Positions 10,931 to 21,240 of a DNA stretch of 64,000 nucleotides are shown here, in pieces. Below the pieces are notes generated by a model that worked only from the letters and a program-made list of their open reading frames with translations, made no database searches and was not told where the DNA came from. Each line of letters starts with the position of its first letter. Position 1 is the stretch's first letter. The stretch is from Evernia prunastri (lineage: Eukaryota; Ascomycota; Lecanoromycetes; Lecanorales; Parmeliaceae), in the NCBI GenBank assembly GCA_003184365.1, contig NKYR01000012.1:248001-312000 (forward strand). The letters run 5' to 3'. The translations under genes were made by a program, and so were the position numbers.

Positions 10931-11952
10931 CTAGATAGTGCCGCATCTATCCAAAGCTGGGTTGTACGCGGAACATGCCGTACTCTTCCCGCATTCTAAA
11001 TCATCTCTGGCTATCGCAGCTCCCAGGCCTGAATGTTGGACCGACGCACTGATAGTCATCGCTAGCGGTAGCGGCGTGTCAATTTCATCAAGCGCGAGAT
11101 ACCCGTCCTGAAGCTGACCATGCGTAGTATGGTGATCATTCCACGAGTCAAAGACGCTCGGTCCGACGCCAAATTTGGCAAAGGGTCTGTTCACCCTGGC
11201 GGGGACCTTCACTTTGGGCGCATTGGTAACCCCCTCCGATCCACGGTCAGGTCCATTCCCAGTGCTACGGCAAAACTTGGGGCCAATATGTCCCAGGAAT
11301 CTGGGCAGAGTGAGGAGACAGCCAACAATGATGCCAACTGAAAGCTCGGCCCAAGTCCAATATCCCATGGGTATTAACTCCCAGCTTGTGTCGGGACTCT
11401 CCACGGTCTGCCATGTGTAGTAGGTTCGCAGGATAGAAGCCACACAAGCGCTGGGTTGAATGAGCATCAGCAAAACTCTGTCAGTATCTGGTCCTAACAC
11501 CGTTTCCGGCGAGCTCATTTTACACGACCTACAGATGTTGACTGATTTTTTACTTACAGAAGACCCGTAGCAAACACTCCCATTGTCAGAAGTCTCCGCT
11601 GTAGAGACATCTGTAGATTCCAGAGGATTGGCATAGGTAGAATGAGTATTGCGAAATCCGATAGGACGTTGAATACTCCACTTGCTTTATAAGATGCGTT
11701 ACCGTCGAAGCAATGACCACCAGTCATCAAGGGGTTCCAGATCTTTTTGCGGGGAGAGCACAAGAAAATCAAGAAGAAAGTGTCCACGACATAGAAAGTG
11801 ACCACGCTCCAGATGCAGCCATGAATTGTAAAGAATAACGGCGGGTGTGTCCTCTTGGTTGGCGTGAAGATTCCGAGGTATTGAAGGAGGAGGATGCCGA
11901 TTCTTACAAAAGTTACAGTGACGACGTAGGTGATCGCAGTGAGACTGACCCA
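10931..11952 (-). pseudogene. Fungal rhodopsin-domain (SAT4/Pth11-like) membrane protein, 5'-truncated
   Basis: Exons 11558-11952 and 10931-11477 join across a GTAAGT..ACAG intron (11478-11557) in frame. The product shows the hallmarks of the fungal rhodopsin-like domain: a Cys-Pro loop (FLCSPRKKIWNP...HCFD), the helix ending LPMPILWNLQMSLQRR, then ASILRTYYTW and AELSVGIIVGCLLTLPRF, and a long hydrophilic tail. The upstream border of the first exon is a CTACAG acceptor at 11953-11958, but no exon encoding helices 1 and 2 follows; instead a different gene ends at 12004. A short piece reading GAGDDIFALTS at about 11970-12000 resembles the usual DD loop but is out of frame. Probably a 5'-truncated relic; an assembly or long-intron explanation is possible. 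Confidence 0.6.
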
Positions 11953-12003
11953 CTGTAGTTGACGTCAGTGCAAAAATATCATCCCCAGCTCCCCCTATCT
12001 TCA

Positions 12004-12894
12004 TCATCGGAGGGCAGCAAATGCAGTGTTCGCTCCGCGAGCGCCATCGCCTAAATCAAACCACTCTCTAACGTTGAGGTTGGGAACTCGCTGGGCTTCA
12101 AACCGTTGATGAAGACTCATCTCCGCACTGCGCATGTCTTGAACCTCCCGCGCATTGAGAAGGTGCAGGGGTTGCGGATTCCCCGTTTGGAGTGTCCGCA
12201 AGCGTATCTCGGGATCGAGACTCATGCCGATTTTGTAGAATGTCGTGTTTTCCATGTGGATCAGGTAGACATGACCCTGGGAATGGGGCTCGGTCTGCTC
12301 ACGGCGGATGTTTTCCAGGTCGGTCTCGATTGCTGAACGGCTAGGTACAGCTGCCGGTACAGCTGCCGGCAAAGCCGCCGTTACGGCTGCTGCTAATTGT
12401 TCTTCTGTATCAATCAGGTCTTCGAAGAGCGGAAAGGATGGATGTTCCGACGTGACGCGGCGCAGGGTCGGAATAAAAGGAGGGTGAGGAATGGGTAGCT
12501 GGCGGACCCGATCTTGAAAAGCTACGCTGGAAGTCACTGGCCGCCATTCGAACCAATGATCGAACCCCTGCTGCAGACGAGACATCATATCCTCTGCAAT
12601 AGGAACAGTCCCATTTCCTACGGGGCCGTTTCCTGGATGACGCCTGCCGATGCCGACTTGAACGAAATGACCAGGTCCGCCGTGCCCGTTGCAAAGGAAC
12701 CAGATGTACGCTGTGACGCGAGGGTTCTTGATGTCCGTCTCGAAAGCTGCGCGGACTTTGACGTGTTTCATGGCTCTGGGGAGGCCCCAGAGGTGCTGAG
12801 GGGAGAGGTAGTGCCAGTGATTTGGGGCTCTTTCGCTAACAGTTGTCGCAACTCCAACATTTCCAACCCTCACTATGTAATGAGATCTTGCCAT
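12004..12894 (-). CDS. GIY-YIG superfamily protein, T5orf172/MUG113 type
   Basis: 296 residues from the ATG at 12894 (MARSHYIVRV). The open frame reaches back to 13041, where the product would be 345 residues, but the extra leader has no features. The C-terminal 100 residues carry the T5orf172/MUG113 form of the GIY-YIG fold: GHVYLIHMENTTFYKIGMS replaces GIY..YIG, followed by an Arg in the LRTLQTGNP segment and a late motif HQRFEAQRVPNLNVREWF. That domain is known from phage and fungal proteins, including a fission yeast meiotically induced gene; nuclease activity is plausible but unproved. The N-terminal part is unknown. The gene sits head to tail with, and immediately before, a truncated rhodopsin-domain gene. 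Confidence 0.65.
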   Translation of the reverse strand: MARSHYIVRVGNVGVATTVSERAPNHWHYLSPQHLWGLPRAMKHVKVRAAFETDIKNPRVTAYIWFLCNGHGGPGHFVQVGIGRRHPGNGPVGNGTVPIAEDMMSRLQQGFDHWFEWRPVTSSVAFQDRVRQLPIPHPPFIPTLRRVTSEHPSFPLFEDLIDTEEQLAAAVTAALPAAVPAAVPSRSAIETDLENIRREQTEPHSQGHVYLIHMENTTFYKIGMSLDPEIRLRTLQTGNPQPLHLLNAREVQDMRSAEMSLHQRFEAQRVPNLNVREWFDLGDGARGANTAFAALR

Positions 12895-13497
12895 GTTGGT
12901 ATGGAGATAATTAGAAATTGATATGCCTTGCAGCAGTCTGGTGACTAGTTCTCGAGGACTTTTCCAAGCTATAACAACGACAGGGTAATGGAGATCTCTG
13001 CAACAAAGTCCGTCTTCGATATATTGTGTGTAAGGCTGCAATACGCCTAGAGTTTTTATCTAGCAAACGCGCGCGAGTAGCAAGGCATTTTAGAGTGACT
13101 GAGAGGTAGCACGAGAGGGGATAAGAGAGTAGAGGGACAATCTTGGAGCAGAGAACAATTTTAATAGAGAAGTGAGAAAGTAAGTGGCTGTTATCAGTGT
13201 GGTAGCAGTGTATTGTCTGGCAGGGTCTTGAAATCTTGGGGTCAGCGACCAGATATCAGAAAATGCACCTATCTTGTTATCGCCCCCAAGTCTTCAATAA
13301 GACAATATACGCGAAAGGCGCCACATGGTGGATAATGTGTCAGCTTCATTGTGGCGCAGCAGCCAGAAGCCGGTCAGGCAGACACTGCGCATGAAAAGCG
13401 AGAAGGCTTCGTCAAACGGTCTCAAATCCATCTGACCCCACCTCGCCGGAAGGGGCTGCGGGAAATATGGGTTTATTGCGAGCTATGCACAGCAAGC
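12895..13497. other. Intergenic region
   Basis: It holds the probable promoter of the leftward GIY-YIG gene and the 3' flank of the leftward PSO2 gene. No further gene is supported. Confidence 0.5.
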
Positions 13498-16212
13498 TTA
13501 CCAAGCCCTTTGGCCATCAGCTACCTTATACAACCCGTTCTTCTTCTTATCCACCGCCCACTTCTCACACCACGCCTTCATCTTCTCCCTCGACTTCGCC
13601 GACCCCACGTTCACAGTCGGTATGACCTTATCTATCCTCAGCGCACAGCAGAACATCGTCAACTCCCTGAAGCTACTGTGTTCGCTCTATGGTACTCCGA
13701 AGCAGTTCGCTTCTCGGGTACTACCTCTTTGGGGTGTCAGCTCCGTCATTGAATACCGCGACTTCCAGTTGTCCGAATGCAGGACGGTCTGGACGGCTGG
13801 AGACTCGGTGAAACGGCTGTTTGGTGGGCGATAATTCCATCCTGATGGCCTGAAACCGACGATGCGAGAGAAGTGCGGCTTAAAGCCAGTAAGGTAGTCG
13901 GCAAGAGTTTCTGCTCGAATCTCCATGAGCATTTGCATGTGAACCTGGGCTTCGAGAGGGTCGTTGGTCATGCGTGCTGATAGCTCTGGGTCTTCCAGGG
14001 CAGCACATATCTTTTGCTTATTTGGTGGAGCATAGATCTTGCTGTTCAGTGCCTTGGCAACGCCTAGGCATATCCTCTCCTTGCCTATACTGTAAGTTCC
14101 CACGATTACCAGCAGACGACCCCTTGCCTTCTTCGATGGCTCATCTTCGATCTTAATTTTCACCTCTTCTTCCTCCACCTCCTCTTTTACCGACGTCTTC
14201 CGAACAAACTTGATCATGCCATCACCAGCCCGCTCTTTCTTAGTTGTCTCCCAGCTATCGCTTTCATCCACAAAGTCCCTGCTGAGACTTACGCACATAT
14301 CAGCGCAAGCCTTAATGACTTCTTCCTGGCTGGGAAATGCATATTTTGGCGTCAGATATGTTGTATCGAGGTAGCATACATCGAGTTTCTGTTGTGCCAG
14401 ATTCCTGCCGGTGATTGTATCCACAATGTCTGGCCGTAGTTTTGGATGCTGGACATGGGCGGGACAAGCACGGAAATCCCCACAATGCAAGACTCTCTGA
14501 ATCTTTGGATTCTTTCCTTTTCCAATGACCTTTTCGAAAAGATAAAGCGAGCTTCCAGGACAATGATTTGCTGGTATCATCGTGACTTCGACGCCTTGGG
14601 TTCCTGGTACCTCGACTTTCCTGTCAAACTCGAGGTCAACGACCCACTTAGAATCTACTCTCAGTTGTCGCCTTACTAAATTTGCTGTGACATGGCTGCA
14701 ATAGATAGGACCGTGACACCATGATGATGTGAGACCAATGTAGTGATCGCTGTGGAAGTGGCTTAGAAAGTAGGCATTACAGCCTTGAACTGCACCATAC
14801 CGGAAGGCATCGACGCAGATGAAGAATCCAGGCATGATCTTATAGAACGGACACGTCCGCTGGTATGCTGGTTTGCCGCGAGATGCCGATTCGGTTGCCG
14901 CAGCAGTTGCCCATGCTGCATCTTCCGCATGCCCAGACATAAGCTTGGAGAAGGCGGACGATGATCTGGAGGGTTCCGCAGTCAACCCAAAAGGGTTCTC
15001 TTGCCCTGGCTTGGCTATCGCAGCACGTTGGAAGCGCTTGTGTGCGGGGACTCCGTTTTCCAGCTTTACTGGAGGCAAAGTAGGTTCCTGCTTAGGGGTT
15101 TGGGGTTCTCTGAGAGGCTTTGCTTTACCATCTATGCAGTCATTGACATGGACGGATATCTCCTTTAAATCGTTAGACACAGCTGGGACATTTGTATGCT
15201 CTCGTACCTGATCAGTCATTCCCGCTGTGCTCCCACCACAAATCGGACAGCTTGTAGATCCAGCATCTTGCGGCTTGAACCTAGTCGTATCTCCAGGGTT
15301 CTCTGGTTCCACATCCATGGTATTATCTGCCATCGCTTGGCCCTCCTCTTCTAAGCCCTCTTCAAACTCTGCCTGCTCCTCCATCCATCGTCGTTCTAGA
15401 TACTCCTCGCCCTCTTCTGGGAACTCGTCATCAATGAAGTCCTCAATTCCATCAAAGTCGTTTACTTCTTGAACGCTTGTTGTCTCCCGCTTCAAGCTGG
15501 GCACCGCTGGGGCAACCAGATCCTTTTTCGAAGGCTGCTTCTCAATGGCCGGTGAAGTTGTTCTTGCTACCATCTCAATTTCCTTCTCAGTGCTCGGATT
15601 CTCAGCTACTGGGAGACTCGGTATTTTGACGGGCTCATCGTCCGACTCCGAGTCATCGACAAAAGGTCCTCTGGTCGGGGCTGGTTTTGTCTCTTGAATC
15701 TCCAGCGACTGCTTAGGTGTACTCTCTGTACGTCTTCTCTTACTCGGTACGCCATCTTCATTATATCGAGATAGTGGTGACTCTCGAATGCTCATCTCGA
15801 TATCCTCGGGCGAAGTCTCGTTCGAGGACTGTTCTCGGGGTGGCGTTGGGGTCTGCTGAGGCAATGTTGCACCGTCCTTGGCCGGGCTATCTCCTAAAAA
15901 CAGAGACTCATCCTCCTCTTTGAGGTCTGTTTGAAAGGTACCAGAAGACTCTGCTCTCTTAAAGAAGCTCATGATGTTGCCATTGGGCTTGCCCTTCGCC
16001 TTGGCTGTGGCCGCTGTGGGAGTCCTCTTTGGTGGAGGTCTAGTCTTCCCTTGCAGAGGAGTGGAGGCAATCATAGTGTATGTAGTATTAGCAGAGAGCT
16101 GGGGCGACTTCTGCCTCGTAGTCAACGGTGGTGTTGGAGGGCGGCCGGTGGATGTGCGGATGGGCGTCTCGCTGGCTATTGGAGCCGCTGCTTCTCGAGG
16201 TTTACGGAACAT
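13498..16212 (-). CDS. PSO2: DNA interstrand cross-link repair nuclease PSO2/SNM1, with internal TAG
   Basis: The uninterrupted frame from the ATG at 16212 gives 841 residues, ends at a TAG (13687-13689), then stays open for 62 more codons to TAA (13498-13500). Features in order: an IMSFFKR PCNA-binding-like motif near residue 80; a UBZ4-type C2HC finger (Cys322, Cys325, His355, Cys359); the metallo-beta-lactamase motif SHFHSDH at 484-490; ANHCPGS at 548; CGDFR at 577; and the beta-CASP segment with TYSIGKER near 706 and GFRPSGW near 786. The bases after the TAG encode the conserved continuation SEHSSFRELTMFC and IPTVNVGS, which normally follows GVPY. The TAG therefore replaces the conserved Tyr, and the full gene would be about 904 residues. 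Nuclear 5' exonuclease for cross-link repair. Whether it is a real null allele, a sequence error or readthrough is open. Confidence 0.85.
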
Positions 16213-16706
16213 CGAACAGAAAGCAGCATCTCAAGTATAAAAGATGGTTGCCTTGCCTCCACAAGAATTCTATGGTCTCTTCAATGTACGTTGATCGAAG
16301 GAAACAGATAGTCGCAATTTGCAGGTTAGAGATCGCGTTCGGGACAGGTGATCACGTGATTGGCCATCCTACCTTACTGCACTGGGAAGGAAAGACTACG
16401 GTTCGGGCGCTACAAAGCAGTGACTCGCGAGCATTGTATTGGTATGTCGAGGATAGAAGGACCATGACCTGCCCTACTTCAAGCTGCGCCTTGATATGAA
16501 ACCCGTAGATGACCTGCCCTTGGTCTTATTCCCTTCTCGTAATTTCTCCATGACACACGGGCGCCTTTGGCTCCCCTCAGCTCGTTTGATACGGCCTCGA
16601 ATGTCCTATACTGGGACCTCATGCTTGCGGTCTCCGCATAGCCCGTTGGCAGTGACTCCTTCGTATTGCCTTTCTCTAGTGCCCTTTCTGTCCCATCCAT
16701 TGTTGA
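16213..16706. other. Intergenic region upstream of PSO2
   Basis: About 490 bases between the leftward PSO2 start and the end of leftward LSM2. Probably contains the PSO2 promoter; no gene is supported. Confidence 0.5.
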
Positions 16707-17240
16707 TCATCGCGGCTTAGATGCTTGCGACGCAGCTTCTAGATAGTCACAACACCAATCAGCCTCACCAACACCCTCGCTCTCATCTTCAAGTTGCACG
16801 TACCTCTCCTTGTTGCATCTTCCAGCAGCGCCACATCTACAGCCGCACCAGGCAAGTGCACGTATCGCACGACACTACCCCTTATAAAGACGTTCTTGAC
16901 AGATGACTAGTTGTGTCACCAGATGATCAGCATAGTGCTCTATCCAAACACACTCGGTAGGGCCCTTTCCCCTTGTTCGAAGACAGCAGAGGAAGAGCGT
17001 TGGGCTCACCAAATGCGGATATTTCAGCTCCTCCACCACTTGTATATCGTCGAGCTTGATGTTCAGAAATTGATCCACGGATTTCAGTATGCCCTTGATT
17101 GAGATGTCGTTCTTGAGCTCGACGGTGACTTCATGGTCGACAAGGGTCTTGAAGAAGCTGGGAAGGAGAACTGTTAACGGACGCGCGAACAACTAGCGCT
17201 AACAGCTAGGGAAGAAGGAGTCGTACCTAAAGAACAGCAT
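16707..17240 (-). CDS. LSM2: U6 snRNA-associated Sm-like protein LSm2
   Basis: Four exons were reconstructed: 17227-17240 (a 14-base first exon, MLFF plus two bases), 17010-17157, 16804-16906 and 16707-16738. Introns have GTACGA..CCCAG, GTGAGC..ACTAG and GTACGT..TCTAG borders and all frames close, giving 98 residues, the usual LSm2 length. The product has the Sm1 motif (SFFKTLVDHEVTVELKNDI, then a Gly-x-Leu segment), the IKLDDI stretch, and the Sm2 motif (VFIRGSVVRYVHLP), ending in the basic tail DATRREAA. LSm2 is a ring subunit of the nuclear LSm2-8 complex that binds U6 RNA 3' ends and of the cytoplasmic LSm1-7 decapping complex. Confidence 0.95.
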
Positions 17241-17512
17241 TGCGCGCGACCTGAGACTATGTTCGTTGTGGTTGCGATTGTGGTGTCCTGTTGTTTGCAC
17301 CTCGGCAGCCGACAAATTCTCGGCTGCCGTAAAGTAGGGTGGGAGTCCTTAAAGCCGATATATTCGCACGATCGAGCTCCACGCATCTATCCTATGTGCC
17401 GAAGCCACTGTCTTTGATTTAGAGTCAAGATCTGAGATAGGCAATTAAAAAATTGAATGTAGAACATAGATTCATATGTTGGTCTCGATACCCGCATCTA
17501 CTCATGCCCCTT

Positions 17513-18682
17513 TCAGTCAGCAACGCTATTCCCAGCTTCCTCCCCACTTGCAGCAGGTTGATCCTGCGTCTTCTCCCCGGGTAAACCCTGACCTGCGTCC
17601 GAAACACTTGTTGCCTCTTTCAGCTTGGACTCCCCCTTCTCCTCTTGGGTATTTGGCTTTGTTGTCTCTTCGACTATTTCAGACGTATCCCCTTCCCTTG
17701 AGCCAAGAAAAACAATGTGTGACTTGTCATGCATTATTGACGCATTCGCCGCTTCTTCGATCTCCTTAGAACTCGGTACTTCCTCGGCGGTAGGCTCAGC
17801 GTGTCTTCGGCTTTCCACTACTTCCCCGGCTTCTTCAGATGGTATAGTCTTATTTGCAGACTCCTTTGCCTCCTTTGAATTTCCCATCTTCATCTCTTTG
17901 CCGTCAGTCTCGCCCTCTTCTTCAGCCTTCCCTTCTCCCTCTTCAGTAACAGGCACATTGTCCGCTCTTCCCTCCGCACTTGTGCTCCCTGTCTCGGGCT
18001 TCATAGCCTCCACGGCATCCGTTGTCCCGCTCGGGGGAGGCATCCCCGTTGGACCTGCATTATCTAATTTCTGTAGTGTCTCTGTGTTCAGCGTATCTGT
18101 CCGAGCTTTTGACGATTGTAGTGCCTCAGCTCGAGCTTTCGACTTGGCGTCCCCAGCCTTCTTCGCTGCCTCAAAGCCAGCTTGCCGCATAGCCGTAGTA
18201 AGTGGACTATCTATTGTAGATTGCGTAGGACGAGGTGGTGTCTCCGTGGACGATATGATGGGAGGTGGTTTAGCAGGAGTGACAGGATTTGTGGTAGGCG
18301 CTTTAGATAGAGGATCTGAAGATGAAACAGCTGGGGTCTTTGAAGGCGTAGCTGGTGTTGATGGGGCGGGTCTGGATCCAGGCTCAACATTTTCTCTGAG
18401 CTCGCCATACTCATTCCATTCCTCCACCTCTTCCAGATCACCAACAATCATGCCCATCCTGACTAGCCCTGGTAACTTTCTTTTTCCGGCTCTTCGGCCC
18501 CATAGGCTGCGCGCTTTCTCATCGGTAGCGACGTCTAGAGCTTGAAAATGGATCTTGTTCGCTTTCAGTATGGTTTCCATGCGTGATGTCGCGGTGGTAA
18601 TCTGGGAGGAGCCCGCGGTGAGGGAGGTATAGAGGTAGAGGTTGGGATCTGTATGGTAGGATTTGGGAGTTTGGTCAGCCAT
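17513..18682 (-). CDS. SH3BGR-like thioredoxin-fold protein with acidic disordered tail
   Basis: 389 residues from the ATG at 18682 (MADQTPKSYH); an in-frame upstream Met at 18733 is less likely because the domain starts soon after 18682. Residues 15-90 match the SH3-binding glutamic-acid-rich (SH3BGR) glutaredoxin-like fold: LYLYTSLTAGS, then KANKIHFQALDVATDEKARSLW, then KLPGLVRMGMIVGDLEEVEEW. No CxxC redox pair is present, as expected for this family. The rest is Pro/Ser/Thr- then Glu/Lys-rich and probably disordered. The gene is transcribed away from ADE8 with about 400 bases between the two start codons, which may serve as a shared promoter region. Cytosolic role unknown. Confidence 0.8.
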   Translation of the reverse strand: MADQTPKSYHTDPNLYLYTSLTAGSSQITTATSRMETILKANKIHFQALDVATDEKARSLWGRRAGKRKLPGLVRMGMIVGDLEEVEEWNEYGELRENVEPGSRPAPSTPATPSKTPAVSSSDPLSKAPTTNPVTPAKPPPIISSTETPPRPTQSTIDSPLTTAMRQAGFEAAKKAGDAKSKARAEALQSSKARTDTLNTETLQKLDNAGPTGMPPPSGTTDAVEAMKPETGSTSAEGRADNVPVTEEGEGKAEEEGETDGKEMKMGNSKEAKESANKTIPSEEAGEVVESRRHAEPTAEEVPSSKEIEEAANASIMHDKSHIVFLGSREGDTSEIVEETTKPNTQEEKGESKLKEATSVSDAGQGLPGEKTQDQPAASGEEAGNSVAD

Positions 18683-19078
18683 AGGGTTTGTGGTGAAAGA
18701 AAGATTGAAGGAGATGTGTAGTAAGGACGGCAATGCAAATACAATTGTTCGTCAATGGACCGATTGTTGCTTTTCACACAGCTCGAGCAAGGGGAAATGT
18801 CTTGGCAGCAAGAGGATGCCGCTTTTGCGGTCAAACACCCCACCAGAGTGATCAGCACCTCCGCCAAACGAGCACGCGCTCCATCCTTACACCTTCAAAC
18901 ATCTCGAGAGTACAGAAAAAGCCAAAAGCCATCAAGACAACCCTCAAATTTCACATAGTACAAGGCAGCATTATCAAGGACAGTACTGCAGTTAATCCAA
19001 TATTATGCAATAAAGTCCTCATCTAAAAATGAGAAAGCGGTCTTTATTCTAATCCACCAAAACCATCAATCTCCATCA

Positions 19079-19973
19079 ATGGAGCGTAAAACTCGGATCT
19101 CCGTTCTCATAAGTGGCCAAGGGTCGAACCTCCAGGCTCTCATCGACGCTCAGACAACTACACTCAAGGATTCCATCATCGTTCGCGTTGGCAGTAATAG
19201 GAAGGCAGCTTTCGGCCTGGTCAGAGCGCAAGAGAGAGATATTCCCACGTTTTATCACAACGTAGGCTTCTTTTCAATGAGTAGTGTTCAATACTGTGAC
19301 TAACAGTCGAAAACAGCTGCTCGACTACAAGAAACGATACCCAGATAGCATTGACCAGGCCCGTTCAGAGTATGATCGGGATCTTGCACTAAGGCTATTG
19401 GAAGACGAGCCTGATATCGTAGTTTGTGCGGGCTTTCTGCATATCTTAGCCCCTACCTTTCTAGATCTCATGGCTGCTGCCAGTGTTCCTGTCATCAATT
19501 TACAGTAAGTCGCAGCGTTGAGCTCAGATGTCTGCTAGGAGCTTGCATGTACTGATTGATGGACTCAAAGTCCAGGACTTCCTGGCGCTTATAATGGAAT
19601 TAATGCCATCGAAAGAGCCCATAAGGATTTCTTGGACGGTAAGGTCAACGAAATGGGAATCATGATGCAAGTCTCGGTTGCATTTCTTAGTGGTACTCAC
19701 GCATTGCTGATCATATCAACTAGACACTATGTCATCTCTGAGGTCGACATGTACGTTAGCACTCAGAGAACCAGTGGAAGTCTTATGGCTGAGTTTGTCT
19801 ATAGGGGAGAACCCATCCTTGTGAAACAGATCCCGTTCATCAAAGATGAGGACATAGAAAAATTGAAAGACCGCGTCCATGAAAAGGAGCACGAAGCTAT
19901 TGTTACCGCTACAAACATAGCAATTTCAAGGCTAAAGGAAAGATCCTCCTCGTCCACCAACCAAGCGGCTTGA
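19079..19973 (+). CDS. ADE8: Phosphoribosylglycinamide formyltransferase (GAR transformylase)
   Basis: Five exons: 19079-19261, 19317-19504, 19571-19666, 19724-19750 and 19805-19973, 220 residues in all. The third step of purine synthesis: it moves a formyl group from 10-formyl-THF to GAR. Visible motifs are the N-terminal SGQGSNLQALID, the substrate loop GSNRKAAFGL, FYHN at the first splice, VVCAGFLHIL, INLHPGLPGAYNG (catalytic Asn and His) and HYVISEVD (catalytic Asp), then GEPILVKQIPF. Intron 3 (19667-19723) only restores the conserved GIMIHYVI reading if it starts with GCAAGT, so it is a GC-AG intron. Introns 3 and 4 are both multiples of three and keep an open frame if retained. The protein is monofunctional, as in yeast. 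Confidence 0.92.
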
Positions 19974-21240
19974 GCTTCAATCCATATAAACCCGAGTTTG
20001 ACAATGAAAAGCTGCAACTACCTACAAGGCCTCAGCCGCAGATCGATCGAACTGTCATTATTTTTTTTACTCAGGAGTGATGCTATCTTACAGATGCCGA
20101 CCGGAAGCACGATTCTGCCATCGACCCTGACTCCCCTACATGCCTTGTCGAAGCTTTACGGCGGCGACTTTAAGGCTGCGAGGGTGTCGCTGGTAGATCT
20201 AGGAAGCTTTGATATAGGTCTGACAGCCTGCGGAAGAAGTGGGGATTACGGAGGGTTGACAACCATTGTCATTCCATGCTGGTAAGGTTGGATCTGAGAG
20301 CAGTGGAGATAGAGGGCATCCGTGCTCGAATTATTGAGAGAAAGTATCGCTCAGAGATACAGTTCTAAGTTGAGAGCTAGATAATATTGATCTTATCTAA
20401 AGTACTGTTTTGTCAACGCATGTGCCAAATTGTGGGCTTGCCAAGGTACCTGATTCGGCAAGGAACTTGCGGATGCCACTAGTTGCATATCGCATCCGCA
20501 AGTTGCATATCCTCCTCATATCTTCAGAAAATGCCCTGCTTTTGATCCAGGACGACCTACAACGCTCTACGCTCAAAAACCTGCAACGAGCGCGAGCATA
20601 CCAAACACATGACAAGCGACGGACGCGCGTTCTCGCTACAGCGCTGTAACATCACCTTTTGAGAGAGGGGCAGTGTGACTACCGTAGCCTCCATCCTTAC
20701 CATTGAATGCTGGACTACCAATGACTGTATTGATTCTACTCAGAAGTAGAGGTAGCTGCATCTAAGAGGAAGAGAAAGTGCTGGTACGAAGACATGTACT
20801 CAAGTCCGGTAGAGATGACTGCCACTATCATGCTTATGTATTCATTCTGCGACGGTGTCGAGGTGCTTCTTAATATCTAATTCGCACCTTTCGGAAAGCG
20901 CACCAGGGTGCGATATCCGGGTCATTTCGGGTAGCTCCGGGGAGGGGTGCGTGTTTGCCTTGTGGCCTAGCGCGCCTTGGCGGGCTCACTGCTGCTTGTG
21001 TATGGTGGCTTCCTTCTTACATAGCTCAATAGACTTGACATGTTCTTCGCTTTGATCACGTTACATTTTTTCATTCTGGTCCTGACATTCTTTCACCCAT
21101 GTTGTCCTCAACATCTATGCTGGTCTTGGCGGTCATTACCTAACAGTATTGACTATGAGACGAATTGAACGTATTATCCAGAGGCGTCAGGCAAATGACC
21201 ATGTCCAGCTCGCCTTTATCTTCTACGGGTCAAGATCTTG
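19974..21240. other. Intergenic region, possible transposase relic
   Basis: No intact gene. The short frame at 20410-20649 (LLIQDDLQRSTLKNLQRARAYQTHDKRRTR) faintly resembles the coiled end of pogo/Fot1-type transposases, but this is weak. A GC-rich patch around 20890-20960 repeats GCGCACC/GGTGCG words in both orientations. Confidence 0.35.
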
